Assembly (NCBI GenBank): GCA_007695245.1
Contig: REEE01000270.1
Coordinates: 1 to 42,909 of the forward strand
DNA length: 42,909 nt
Direction: 5' to 3'
Source of the DNA: Candidatus Competibacteraceae bacterium
GTDB lineage: Bacteria > Pseudomonadota > Gammaproteobacteria > Competibacterales > Competibacteraceae
Under the pieces are notes generated by a model, which ran no database searches, had not been told where the DNA came from, and saw only the letters and a program-made list of their open reading frames with translations. The position numbers and the translations under genes were made by a program. This document shows positions 1 to 10,169 of the stretch, piece after piece; within the stretch, counting starts at the first letter, position 1, and each line of letters starts with the position of its first letter.

Positions 1-217
1 GCTGGCCCGAACGTCGCTCCCGCATTATGCTTTAATAATAGCGAACAAGCGGTGGATTCGAGCGCCGGAGTTGCGCGATCGGGCGGCGGCGGCCGTGCCC
101 GGGCGAACCGGTTCCCTGCAAACAATTTATCATCGTGATGGATTTCCAGTGGAACAAGGATTGCTAACTGTGAAAAAATACTATGAATCATTTATTGCTG
201 ACTATTCGGTTCTCACC

Positions 218-1069
218 GTGATTGATTCGGAGGGTTTTCGGCCTAACGTCGGCATCATCCTGTACAACGCGGAAGGACGCCTGTTCTGGGCGAAGCGGAT
301 CGGCCAACATTCCTGGCAGTTCCCCCAGGGTGGCATTCAATGGGATGAGTCGCCGGAGCAGGCCATGTTTCGCGAGCTGACCGAGGAAACCGGCCTGCGG
401 CCCGAGCACGTGCAAGTGATCGGCTGCACCAAGGGCTGGTTGCGCTATCGCTTGCCCAAACGGCTGATCCGGCGCGGCGGCAAACCGCTCTGTATCGGTC
501 AGAAGCAGATCTGGTTCCTGCTGCGGATGTTGGGCGGAGAGGACGCCGTGCGGCTGGATCAATCCGAACGCCCCGAATTCGATCACTGGCAATGGGTGGA
601 TTATTGGTATCCGCTGCGAGCCGTGGTCCCGTTCAAGCGGCATGTTTACTGGCGGGCCTTGCGCGAACTGGCCCCGCTGCTGCTCGGCGACTGCTTGCCG
701 GAAGTGACCTCGGCCGGCGTCATCGGACCCCGTTTCCACGTTCTGGAAACGCCCGACCGCGGCCCCGCGCCGCTGCCCGTCCGGTCGCCGCGAACGGGCG
801 CGGCGACACCGACGACCCGCGAGCGGTGGTCAGAGCCAGCGCGATCCGCCGCCGCGGGCAAGCCGGTGGTCGTCTTGCCGCTACGACGCAAGGAAATCGG
901 CCAGCACCCCGTCATCACCCGCATGGTGGTGGCGACGCGGCGCCGGGAGCTGCTGGATACGGCGATCCCGACGCCAGCGCTGGAATCTCCAGTGACGGTC
1001 GCGTCTTTGGACGAGGTTCGGTCGCCGCGCGCCGCCGCGCCGGACCCCTACCGCCTGTCCCGGCGCTGA
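218..1069 (+). CDS. rppH: RNA pyrophosphohydrolase RppH (Nudix), long C-terminal tail
   Basis: RppH removes pyrophosphate from 5'-triphosphorylated RNA and so starts mRNA decay in the cytoplasm. Residues 1-155 match the family closely: it begins [12 protein letters not shown], and a full Nudix box (Gx5Ex7REUxEExGU) spans residues 38-60. The GTG at 218 is chosen because family members start just before this segment. A GTG at 170 has a better ribosome site (AAGGA at 156-160) and would add 16 residues. At 283 aa the protein is about 110 residues longer than the E. coli enzyme; the extra part is Pro/Ala/Arg-rich and low in complexity. It lies 42 bases before ptsP, a conserved gammaproteobacterial pairing. 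Confidence 0.9.
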   Translation: MIDSEGFRPNVGIILYNAEGRLFWAKRIGQHSWQFPQGGIQWDESPEQAMFRELTEETGLRPEHVQVIGCTKGWLRYRLPKRLIRRGGKPLCIGQKQIWFLLRMLGGEDAVRLDQSERPEFDHWQWVDYWYPLRAVVPFKRHVYWRALRELAPLLLGDCLPEVTSAGVIGPRFHVLETPDRGPAPLPVRSPRTGAATPTTRERWSEPARSAAAGKPVVVLPLRRKEIGQHPVITRMVVATRRRELLDTAIPTPALESPVTVASLDEVRSPRAAAPDPYRLSRR

Positions 1070-1111
1070 TCCTTTCCGCCCCGCCACCGGTTGCCTGTCG
1101 AGGACGGTCTC

Positions 1112-3376
1112 ATGCTGGATACCCTGCGGCGCATCGTGCAGGACATCAACGCCACCCGCGACCTGGATGAAGCCCTTCACCTCATCGTCGCCGAAGTCAA
1201 AGCCGCCATCCACACCGATGTCTGCTCGGTCTATATGGCCGATCACACGCGCGGCGAGCACGTGTTGATGGCGACCGACGGCCTGCGTCCGGGAGCGATC
1301 GGCAAGGTGCGGCTGAAGTTCGGGCAGGGTCTGACCGGGCTGGCCGCCAGCCGCGCCGAACCGGTCAACGTCGAAAACGCGCCCGCTCATCCGGCTTTCC
1401 GCTACATCGCCGCCACCGGTGAGGCGCCCTTCCACGGTTTTCTCGGCGTGCCGATCATCCGCCGGCGCAAGGTGCTGGGCGTGCTGGTGGTGCAGCAGCG
1501 CGAGCAGCGCAAGTACACCCCCGATGAGGAATCCTTCGTGGTGACGCTGGCCGCGCAACTGGCCGGCTGCATCAATCAGGTGGAAATCCGTCAGTCGCTG
1601 GAGCGGCTCGACGACGATGTGCTGTCGGACACACTGTTTCTGGAAGGCGTGGCCAGCGCCCGCGGTCTGGCGCTGGGCGAGGCGGTGGTGGTCTTTCCGG
1701 CCACCGCCATGGGTCTGGTGCCGGATAAGGACATCGACAATCCGGAGACCGAGGCCTCGCGCTTCCGGCAGGCGGTGGCGGCCGAACTGGCCGAATTGCA
1801 ACGACTCAGCGAGCGGATGCGCTTGCTGCTGTCGCCGGGCGACCGGGCGCTGTTCGACGCCTACGCCATGCTGTTGGGCAGCGACAGCCTGGTCAATGGC
1901 ACTCTGGAACGGATTCAGGCCGGCAACTGGGCGCCCGGCGCGCTGCGGGCCACCGTGCTCGAATACGCCAACATCTTCGCGGAGATGGACGACCCCTATC
2001 TGCGGGAGCGCGCCGCCGACATTCTCGATCTCGGGCAGCGTCTGCTGGATCGCCTGCAGGAAGCGCAGGCGGTCAACCGGCATTACCCGGATCACGTCAT
2101 CCTGATGGGCGAGGAGATCAGCGTTTCGCAACTGCTGGACGTGCCGCCCGAGAAACTCAAGGGTCTGGTGTCGGTGCGCGGCACCGGCACCTCGCACGTG
2201 GCCTTGCTGGCCCGCGGCTTGGGAGTTCCGGCGGTGTTCGGCGTCAGCAACCTGCCGCCGGGTCGTCTGCACGGCCGCGAGGTGGTGGTGGATGGGTACA
2301 CGGTGCGGGTGTGCATCCAGCCCAGCCCGGCGTTGCGCCAGGAATACCAGAAGCTGATCGCCCAGGAAGCCGAGCTGTCGCGCGATTTGCAACACCTGCG
2401 CGATTTACCGGCGGAAACTCCAGACGGTCATCGGCTGGAGTTGCACGCCAATTCCGGGCTGTTCGCCGACATCGCCGCCGCGCGCAACAGTGGGGTTCAG
2501 GGGGTGGGACTTTACCGCTCGGAACTGCATTTCTTTTTACGCGACCGCTTTCCGGGCGAGGAGGAGCAGGCCACCCTTTACACCCGGGTGCTGCGGATCA
2601 TGGACCCGCATCCGGTGGTGCTGCGCACCCTGGATATCGGCGGCGACAAGCCGCTGCCCTATTTCCCGATCAGCGAGCAGAACCCGTTTCTGGGCTGGCG
2701 CGGCATTCGCATCAGTCTGGATCAGCCCGATCTGTTCAAGACCCAGTTGCGCGCCATGCTGCGGGCCACCGTCGCCTATTCCAACCTGTCGATCCTGCTG
2801 CCGATGATCAGCAGCGTCGGGGAATTACGCGAGGCGCTGGAACTGCTGCGCTGCGCCGAGGCGGAGCTCCGGGAAGACGGCGTGCCGATCCAAACCCCAC
2901 GGGTGGGCATCATGGTGGAGGTGCCGTCGGCGGTTTATCAGATCGATACTTTGGTCCGGATGGTGGATTTCGTCTCCATCGGCAGCAACGATCTGACCCA
3001 GTATCTGCTGGCGGTGGACCGCAACAACGACCGGGTCGCCAAGCTGTACGACCCACTCCATCCGGCGGTGCTGATGGCGATCCGCTATGTGATCGAACGG
3101 TGCCAGGTCGCGGGCCGACCGGTGAGCGTCTGCGGCGAAATGGCCGGCGATCCAGCGTCGGCCCTGGTGCTGATGGCGATGGGAGTGGATAGCCTGAGCA
3201 TGAATCTGGGCAGCGTGCTCAAGATCAAATGGCTGATCCGCAGCATCCGTTACGAAGCCGCCCAGGATTTTTTGGCCGAGGTAATGACCCTGGACCATGC
3301 CGCCATCATCCGCGAACGCGCCAACGGCTTCCTCGACCAGCATGGTTTGAGCGGGTTGCTGCGGGTGGGAAAGTAG
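1112..3376 (+). CDS. ptsP: Phosphoenolpyruvate-protein phosphotransferase PtsP (EI-Ntr)
   Basis: PtsP is enzyme I of the nitrogen phosphotransferase system. It autophosphorylates from PEP and passes the phosphate to NPr and then EIIA-Ntr. The N-terminal ~165 residues form a GAF domain (CSVYMAD, FLGVPIIRRRKVLGVLVVQQRE). The phospho-His is His362 in GTSHVALLARGLGVPAV. The C-terminal PEP-binding barrel carries SIGSNDLTQYLLAVDRNN and the active-site Cys674 in VCGEMAGDP. Its 754 aa is typical for the family. The ATG at 1112 follows AGGA (1101-1104) and matches the family start; a TTG at 1091 is less likely. No ptsN or ptsO lies in this window. Confidence 0.95.
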   Translation: MLDTLRRIVQDINATRDLDEALHLIVAEVKAAIHTDVCSVYMADHTRGEHVLMATDGLRPGAIGKVRLKFGQGLTGLAASRAEPVNVENAPAHPAFRYIAATGEAPFHGFLGVPIIRRRKVLGVLVVQQREQRKYTPDEESFVVTLAAQLAGCINQVEIRQSLERLDDDVLSDTLFLEGVASARGLALGEAVVVFPATAMGLVPDKDIDNPETEASRFRQAVAAELAELQRLSERMRLLLSPGDRALFDAYAMLLGSDSLVNGTLERIQAGNWAPGALRATVLEYANIFAEMDDPYLRERAADILDLGQRLLDRLQEAQAVNRHYPDHVILMGEEISVSQLLDVPPEKLKGLVSVRGTGTSHVALLARGLGVPAVFGVSNLPPGRLHGREVVVDGYTVRVCIQPSPALRQEYQKLIAQEAELSRDLQHLRDLPAETPDGHRLELHANSGLFADIAAARNSGVQGVGLYRSELHFFLRDRFPGEEEQATLYTRVLRIMDPHPVVLRTLDIGGDKPLPYFPISEQNPFLGWRGIRISLDQPDLFKTQLRAMLRATVAYSNLSILLPMISSVGELREALELLRCAEAELREDGVPIQTPRVGIMVEVPSAVYQIDTLVRMVDFVSIGSNDLTQYLLAVDRNNDRVAKLYDPLHPAVLMAIRYVIERCQVAGRPVSVCGEMAGDPASALVLMAMGVDSLSMNLGSVLKIKWLIRSIRYEAAQDFLAEVMTLDHAAIIRERANGFLDQHGLSGLLRVGK

Positions 3377-3401
3377 CGCTCGAGCGTGGCGGATGAGCCG
3401 G

Positions 3402-4475
3402 TTACTCGTCGCGTAGCTCCGGCGGCAGTAACTCCTCCGGCACGGTCAACCCCCGTTCGCGGTAGTAGCGCACCGCGCCGGGATGGAACCATACCAGGTG
3501 GTTATGCCGCAGGTTCTCGGCGCGCATTTCCTTGGCCGAGGGGTGGATGGCCTCCATGAGTTCCGGGTGATCCAGAGTCAGCGTCATCAGTTCATAAACG
3601 AGGTCTTCCGGGAGGTCTTTGTGGGCGATGCCAAAATTCCAGAAGGCCACGGACGCTTGTGGCGTGTCTTGCGTGGCGTAGGCACCCGCGGGGATCACGA
3701 TGGGCTCGACGCCAAATTTCTCCACCAGCAACGCCTGCTGCGATTCGTCGAAGGCGAATAGATTCACTTCGTGGCGTTGGGCGATCTGCTGAAAAGCGCG
3801 GATCGGCACGCCGGCGCAGAAGGCGAAGGCGTCGATGAATCCGTGGGTGAGGTGCGTGGAGAGTTCGTTGGCGTTGGCGTAGCTCACCTGTACGTCGTCC
3901 ACGTCGAGCGCCTCGAAAAAGCGCGGCCAATAGCCGGCGCAGGTGCCGCCGGTCGGCCCGACACCGACGCGCTTGCCCGCCAGATCGGCGATTCGGGAGA
4001 TTCCCGAGCGCTTGAGCGCCACGACCTGAAACGGGGTGCGGTACATGGGGAAGAGCGCCCGCACGTCGCGCATCTGCTGGCCGGGCAGCACGGGACTGCG
4101 CCCGTTCCACGACTCCTTCGCCGGTCCCAGGGTGGTCATGCCCAATTCCACGTGTCCGCCCTGCACCAGGGCAAAGTTGTGATAAGGACCGCCCGTGCCC
4201 TGCGGCGTGGTCATGATCCCCAGTTTCTCGTTAATCAGTAGCGCCAGGCCGTCGCCGTAGACCACATAGGTACCGCCGATCGACGCCGTGCCGATCCGCA
4301 AGGTCTCGGGCCAGTTCGGGTGTTGCTCTCTGAGGGAGTCTTGAGGATGTAAGCCATGGAGAGCAATCCGCAGGGTCTCGGGCCAGCCCGAGCGTTGCTC
4401 CGCGAAGACGGTCGATGCGCCCGTCATGCCGACCATCACTATCAGGGCCAGCAGGAGTTTCAGGGTCCTCTTCAT
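3402..4475 (-). CDS. TAXI-family TRAP transporter solute-binding protein
   Basis: This is a periplasmic solute-binding protein of the TAXI type, which feeds fused TRAP membrane subunits. It has a cleavable signal peptide (MKRTLKLLLALIVMVGMTGA, probable cut after VFA). The mature domain opens RIGTASIGGTYVVYGDGLA and includes TTPQGTGGPYHN, RVGVGPTGGTCAGYW and LTHGFIDAFAFCAGVP, all typical of TAXI proteins. The ligand cannot be read from sequence. The ATG at 4475 follows a strong GGAGGTG site; an upstream ATG at 4487 is possible. It converges on ptsP with a 25-base gap. No TRAP permease gene is adjacent, so it is an orphan here. Between signal peptide and domain, WPETLRI occurs twice. Confidence 0.87.
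   Translation of the reverse strand: MKRTLKLLLALIVMVGMTGASTVFAEQRSGWPETLRIALHGLHPQDSLREQHPNWPETLRIGTASIGGTYVVYGDGLALLINEKLGIMTTPQGTGGPYHNFALVQGGHVELGMTTLGPAKESWNGRSPVLPGQQMRDVRALFPMYRTPFQVVALKRSGISRIADLAGKRVGVGPTGGTCAGYWPRFFEALDVDDVQVSYANANELSTHLTHGFIDAFAFCAGVPIRAFQQIAQRHEVNLFAFDESQQALLVEKFGVEPIVIPAGAYATQDTPQASVAFWNFGIAHKDLPEDLVYELMTLTLDHPELMEAIHPSAKEMRAENLRHNHLVWFHPGAVRYYRERGLTVPEELLPPELRDE
4294..4400 (-). repeat. In-frame imperfect direct repeat in the TAXI gene
   Basis: Two near-identical 35-base copies lie at 4294-4328 and 4366-4400, offset by 72 bases (24 codons). Both encode a WPETLRI segment, once just after the signal peptide and once at the true domain start. The sequence between the copies does not repeat. 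It looks like a partial segmental duplication that extended the mature N-terminus. Confidence 0.8.
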
Positions 4476-4945
4476 AAGCACCTCCATAATCAGTGAGTAG
4501 GAAATCCAACTCTCCACAACCCAGCCACCCGCAGCGGCCTCCGGCGGAGTGGCGGTCGCGCCGTGGAATGCGGGGGAATTCCAAGATCCAGCGTGCATCC
4601 TCGGCACGCCCATGCACAGGCCCCCATGGATTATTTGAGTATAGAGGAAAGCATCACCATCGCTACACGCACCAGGTCACCAGACCCTCACAAGGCGCGG
4701 CGCGATGGGTAGAGCTTCAGATGAAAGTATCCGTGAATTTTCGCGGTTCGGTTTTCGTTTGGATTCCTGGTTCTCAGAGGCTGTAGCTTCTGATAGTTGA
4801 TGAGCGAAACGACCGTGGCATGCAGACCGGTTAAGCTTTGGCGACAATCCGACGACGTGCGCCGATCCCTGCGATTCACGGTCGTCATGTTACAATGCGC
4901 GCCTGATTGCCAAACGACTGTGCGAACCGTTAACAACCGTCTTTC
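4476..4945. other. Divergent intergenic region, TAXI gene / rsmG
   Basis: No convincing gene lies in these 470 bases. A TACAAT hexamer at 4891-4896 is a plausible -10 box for rsmG, but no good -35 sits at the right distance. A perfect 9-base inverted repeat (ACGACCGTG at 4809-4817, CACGGTCGT at 4877-4885, 59-base loop) ends six bases before that -10. On the minus strand TATACT (4638-4643) is a weak -10 candidate for the TAXI gene, with no clear -35. mnmG, the usual neighbour upstream of rsmG, is absent. Confidence 0.4.
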
Positions 4946-5587
4946 ATGAGTATCGAACGAGCCATCACCGAAGGGTGCGAACGGCTGAATATTCGCCCGC
5001 CGGCCGGGGCCGTCGCGCGCATGGCCGCTTATCTGGCCTTGCTGGAGCGCTGGAACCGCGCCTATAACCTCACCGCCGTGCGCGAGCCGGAGGCCATGGT
5101 GGTCCGGCATCTGCTGGACAGCCTGTCCATTCTGCCCTGGCTGGAAGGGCCAAAAGTGCTGGACGTGGGCAGCGGTGCCGGCTTGCCAGGCATTCCGCTG
5201 GCCCTCGCCCGACCGCAAGAGGAATTCTGCCTGTTGGATAGTAACGGCAAGCGGACCCGCTTTTTGACTCAAGCCGTCGCTGAGTTGCGGCTGACCAACG
5301 TCAGCGTGGTGCGCAGTCGGGTCGAGGATTATCAACCGGCGACTTTATTTAATAGCGTCGTGTCGCGGGCGTTCGCGACCCTGGTGGATCTGGTGGCGGA
5401 CGCCGGGCGGCTGTGCGCGCCGGAGGGCCGGTTGCTGGCCATGAAAGGCATCTTCCCCGATGACGAACTGGCCCGTCTGCCGACCGGCTATCGCGTGGTC
5501 GGCGTTTACCCCTTGCAGGTTCCCCATCTGGACGCCGAACGCCACCTGGTTCACCTGGCGCCCGTATCCCCCGCCGCTGGAGGTTGA
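4946..5587 (+). CDS. rsmG: 16S rRNA (guanine527-N7)-methyltransferase RsmG
   Basis: RsmG methylates N7 of G527 in 16S rRNA using SAM. The 213-aa protein shows the family hallmarks: WNRAYNLTAVREPEAMVVRHLLDSL near residue 37 and the SAM-binding motif VLDVGSGAGLPGIPLALARP. FCLLDSNGKRTRFL and VVSRAFATL follow. The length is normal. The ATG at 4946 has no strong Shine-Dalgarno site but matches the family start. The stop sits just upstream of the parA start, and rsmG-parA-parB is a classic conserved arrangement near chromosome origins. Confidence 0.95.
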   Translation: MSIERAITEGCERLNIRPPAGAVARMAAYLALLERWNRAYNLTAVREPEAMVVRHLLDSLSILPWLEGPKVLDVGSGAGLPGIPLALARPQEEFCLLDSNGKRTRFLTQAVAELRLTNVSVVRSRVEDYQPATLFNSVVSRAFATLVDLVADAGRLCAPEGRLLAMKGIFPDDELARLPTGYRVVGVYPLQVPHLDAERHLVHLAPVSPAAGG

Positions 5588-5595
5588 GTTTCCGC

Positions 5596-6393
5596 GTGGC
5601 TACCATCATCGCCATCACCAACCAGAAAGGCGGCGTGGGCAAGACCACCACCGCTGTCAACCTGGCCGCCTGTCTGGCGGCGCTGCGGCAGAATGTGCTG
5701 CTGATCGATCTCGACCCGCAGGGCAACGCCACCATGGGCTGCGGCGTGGACAAGCACACCGTCCCCGCCACCAGTTACGACGTGCTGCTGGGCGAGGCGA
5801 CCTTGACCGACGCCCTGCAATGGATCGAAAAAGCCCAGATGCAACTGTTGCCGGCCAACGGCGATCTGACCGCCGCCGAGATCAATCTGCTGGAAAAGGA
5901 AGACGCGCCGGGCCGCCTGCGCGACGCTCTCGCCCCGGTGGTCTGGAATTTCGACGTGATTCTGATCGATTGCCCGCCGGCGCTAAACATGCTGACGGTC
6001 AACGCCTTGACCGCCGCCCAGTCGGTCATCATTCCCGTGCAATGCGAGTACTACGCCCTGGAAGGCTTGTCGGCACTGTTGGACACCATCGAGAAAGTGC
6101 GCAAGTCCACCAATCCCGGCCTGCGCATTGAGGGATTGGTGCGGACCATGTTCGATCCTCGCAACCGGCTGGCCAACGAAGTATCGGGCCAGTTACTGGA
6201 GCATTTCGGGGCGACGGTGTTCGAAACGCTGATCCCCCGCAACGTGCGCCTGGCCGAAGCGCCCAGCTACGGCCTGCCGATCATCCATTACGACGACAGT
6301 TCGCGCGGCGCGCAAAGCTATCGGGATCTGGCCAGGGAAGTGAGGAAACGCTTGCGGCGACCCGCCGGCGGTCAGGTGGAAGCGCGCGCATGA
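5596..6393 (+). CDS. parA: Chromosome-partitioning ATPase ParA/Soj
   Basis: ParA is a nucleoid-associated ATPase that, with ParB, positions and segregates the chromosome origin. The start IIAITNQKGGVGKTTTAVNLAA contains the deviant Walker A motif at about residues 10-18. LLIDLDPQGNATMG (Walker A') and VILIDCPPALNMLTVNAL (Walker B) follow. The GTG at 5596 gives 265 aa and lies 12 bases after GGAGG (5579-5583). A TTG at 5584 is the alternative, but it sits directly on that site. The stop overlaps the parB ATG as ATGA, so the two are probably translationally coupled. Confidence 0.93.
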   Translation: MATIIAITNQKGGVGKTTTAVNLAACLAALRQNVLLIDLDPQGNATMGCGVDKHTVPATSYDVLLGEATLTDALQWIEKAQMQLLPANGDLTAAEINLLEKEDAPGRLRDALAPVVWNFDVILIDCPPALNMLTVNALTAAQSVIIPVQCEYYALEGLSALLDTIEKVRKSTNPGLRIEGLVRTMFDPRNRLANEVSGQLLEHFGATVFETLIPRNVRLAEAPSYGLPIIHYDDSSRGAQSYRDLAREVRKRLRRPAGGQVEARA

Positions 6394-7268
6394 TCAAGAA
6401 AAAAGGAGGTTTGGGCCGGGGTTTGGACGCCTTGCTGGGGGCCGCCTCGGCGGCGCGGGGCGAAACCGTGCCGGATCTGGCCATCGCCGAGACGCTGCGG
6501 CAACTACCGGTCGAGCAAATCCAGCGCGGTCGCTACCAGCCGCGTCAGGATTTGCGCGAGGACACCTTACAGGAGCTGGCTGAATCGATTCGCGCCCAAG
6601 GTGTGGTGCAGCCGGTGGTGGTGCGGCCCATCGGAGAGGATCGTTACGAGTTGATCGCCGGCGAGCGGCGCTGGCGAGCGGCGCAACTGGCCGGATTGCG
6701 CGAAGTGCCAGCCGTGGTTCGCAAGGTGTCCGATCGGGCAGCCATCGCCATGGCGCTGATCGAAAACATCCAGCGCGAGGACCTCAATCCCTTGGAGGAA
6801 GCCACCGCCCTGCAACGGTTGATCGCCGAGTTCGAATTGACCCACCAGCAGGCCGCCGAGGCGGTGGGGCGGTCGCGAACGGCGGTCACCAACCTGCTGC
6901 GCCTGCTGGAACTGGGCGAGGACGTGCGGCAGCTGGTGCGGGATCGCAAGCTGGACATGGGTCATGCCCGCGCCCTGTTGTCCCTGCCGATGCCCTTGCA
7001 GCGGGAGGCCGCCCATCAGGTTCTGTTGCGTGGCCTGTCGGTGCGGGAGACCGAACGGCTGGCGCAGCGCCTGCAACAACCGCCGGATGCCGCGCCCGCC
7101 ATTTCGGAGAAACCGCTCGATCCCGATGTTCGCCTGTTGCAAGAGAGTTTGGCGGAACGCCTTGGCGCGCGGGTGCGAGTGCGTCATGCGACGTCCGGCC
7201 GGGGCAGCGTGGTCATTCACTACAATACACTGGACGAACTGGATGGCATCATCGCCCGGGTGAAGTGA
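6390..7268 (+). CDS. parB: Chromosome-partitioning protein ParB/Spo0J
   Basis: ParB is a CTP-dependent DNA clamp that loads at parS sites and partners ParA. The N-terminus KKGGLGRGLDALLG is typical. The CTP-binding nuclease-fold region includes LRQLPVEQIQRGRYQPRQ and GERRWRAAQLAG. LIENIQREDLNPLEEA and a helix-turn-helix (HQQAAEAVGRSRTAVTNLLRL) follow, and a C-terminal dimer domain ends the protein. Its 292 aa is normal. It overlaps parA by 4 bases. I found no clear copy of the usual parS palindrome in this window. Confidence 0.95.
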   Translation: MIKKKGGLGRGLDALLGAASAARGETVPDLAIAETLRQLPVEQIQRGRYQPRQDLREDTLQELAESIRAQGVVQPVVVRPIGEDRYELIAGERRWRAAQLAGLREVPAVVRKVSDRAAIAMALIENIQREDLNPLEEATALQRLIAEFELTHQQAAEAVGRSRTAVTNLLRLLELGEDVRQLVRDRKLDMGHARALLSLPMPLQREAAHQVLLRGLSVRETERLAQRLQQPPDAAPAISEKPLDPDVRLLQESLAERLGARVRVRHATSGRGSVVIHYNTLDELDGIIARVK

Positions 7269-7282
7269 CGCTGTGATTTTCG

Positions 7283-7312
7283 TTGACCCCGCGCCGCCAA
7301 ATTCCCTATAAT
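7283..7312 (+). promoter_or_regulatory. Sigma70-type promoter of the atp operon
   Basis: TTGACC (7283-7288) and a perfect TATAAT (7307-7312) are separated by 18 bases, between the parB stop and atpI. The predicted start is near 7319, leaving an AT-rich leader of about 150 bases before atpI. Confidence 0.75.
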
Positions 7313-7471
7313 CAGTAACACCTCTACACGGCTTGGATAATCCGGAAAAAGAATTTCAAACAGGGATTTGGGTCTGCGTTAAAGTAAAAACCACAACCAG
7401 AACAAACCCGTAAACCTAGACTCATGCCCGGCACATTGCTGTGCCCAAAACAATTAAAATCGACACAAGCC

Positions 7472-8652
<1,181 letters not shown>

Positions 8653-8738
8653 ACGATTGCGGATCGGGTGTCGGCCCGCGCCACGGCGGCCGACTCGGCC
8701 CTTTCAAATCGCTTTTCATCCACAACCCCAACCTCTAA

Positions 8739-9041
<303 letters not shown>

Positions 9042-9092
9042 TCGTCCGGGATTTTCCGACGCGTTCGTCCCGTTACCCGAGGAGGTAATCGC

Positions 9093-9563
9093 GTGAACTT
9101 CAATGCCACCCTCATAGGGCAGATGATCACGTTCGGCCTTCTGGTGATCTTTACCATGAAGTTCGTGTGGCCACCGATCATGGAGGCCATGCAAGAGCGC
9201 CAGAAACGTATCGCCGACGGCCTGGCGTCCGCGGAGCGCGGCATGCGCGAACAGGAGATAGCTAAGACCAAATCCGCGCAACTGCTCAAGGAAGCCAAAC
9301 AGCAAGCCGCCGAAATCGTCGCCCAAGCCCACAAGCGCGCCAACGAAATCGTCGAGCAATCGAAATTGGAGGCTCGCACCGAAGGCGACCGCCAGCTCGT
9401 CGCCGCCAAGGCTGAGATCGAGCAGGAGGTCAACCGCGCCCGCGAGCAACTCCGGAGCCAAGTTGTCAGTCTCGCCGTCACCGGTGCCAGCATGATCATC
9501 CAGCGCGAGATCGATGAAGCGGCTAACGCCGCCCTGTTGGATGACTTGGTCGCGCAGCTATAA
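9093..9563 (+). CDS. atpF: ATP synthase F0 subunit b
   Basis: Subunit b is the peripheral stalk that ties F1 to F0. The 156-aa protein has one N-terminal membrane helix ([20 protein letters not shown]) followed by a long charged coiled coil ([21 protein letters not shown] onward), as in E. coli. The GTG start at 9093 is fixed by a near-perfect AGGAGGT site (9080-9086). Confidence 0.97.
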   Translation: MNFNATLIGQMITFGLLVIFTMKFVWPPIMEAMQERQKRIADGLASAERGMREQEIAKTKSAQLLKEAKQQAAEIVAQAHKRANEIVEQSKLEARTEGDRQLVAAKAEIEQEVNRAREQLRSQVVSLAVTGASMIIQREIDEAANAALLDDLVAQL

Positions 9564-9578
9564 CCACGGATCACGCTA

Positions 9579-10154
9579 ATGGCTGAAACGACAACCGTCA
9601 TCCGCCCCGCCGCCGCCGCCCGGCCCTACGCCCGCGCTGCGTTCGAGGATGCTCAGACCGCCCAAGCGCTGCCGCTCTGGTCGGAACTGCTGATGGTCGC
9701 CGCCGTCGTTGCGACGGACCCGGCCATGCGCCGCCTGCTGGGACCCTGGAATCCCCAATTGCGCGGCCCACAGAAAGCCGATCTGGTGACCGGATTATGC
9801 CGCGATATCCGCGCTGGAGAGGAAGTGCCGGAAGCGTTCGTTACTTTTCTGCGACTGCTGGCTGAAAACAACCGCCTGCACCTGCTGCCGGGCATTGCCG
9901 TCCTGTTCGAGCGGTTGCGCACGGAGGCGGAAAGCGTCCTGCGCGCCGAGTTGATCAGCACGACCGTCGTGACCGAGGCCCAGCGCAAGCGCGTGACCAA
10001 GGCGCTGAAGGCAAAGTTCAAGCGCAAAATCGTGCTGGACTGCAAGACGGATGAGTCGCTGATCGCGGGCGCGGTGATTCGAGTCGGCGATCTGGTGATC
10101 GACGGTTCGGCGCGCGGCCGGCTGGACAAACTTGCCACGGCCTTGAGCCAGTAA
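9579..10154 (+). CDS. atpH: ATP synthase F1 subunit delta
   Basis: Delta joins the top of the alpha3-beta3 head to the b-subunit stalk. The 191-aa protein has RPYARAAFEDAQ near the N-terminus, FLRLLAENNRLHLLPGI in the middle, and a C-terminal DESLIAGAVIRVGDLVIDGSARGRLDKL, all family signatures. It is about a dozen residues longer than the E. coli protein. It lies 15 bases after atpF and 15 before atpA. Confidence 0.96.
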   Translation: MAETTTVIRPAAAARPYARAAFEDAQTAQALPLWSELLMVAAVVATDPAMRRLLGPWNPQLRGPQKADLVTGLCRDIRAGEEVPEAFVTFLRLLAENNRLHLLPGIAVLFERLRTEAESVLRAELISTTVVTEAQRKRVTKALKAKFKRKIVLDCKTDESLIAGAVIRVGDLVIDGSARGRLDKLATALSQ

Positions 10155-10169
10155 GGGGAATACCGCTTT

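Noticed and set aside
881-2395. 504-codon minus-strand open frame opposite rppH/ptsP
   Set aside because: It is antisense to clear rppH and ptsP coding sequence. The product is His/Gln/Arg-rich with no recognisable domain, as expected of an opposite-strand frame in GC-rich DNA.
4785-4820. Hammerhead-ribozyme-like TTGATGAGCGAAAC
   Set aside because: The CTGATGA core begins with T, stem II would be two bases, and no flanking stems I and III are visible.
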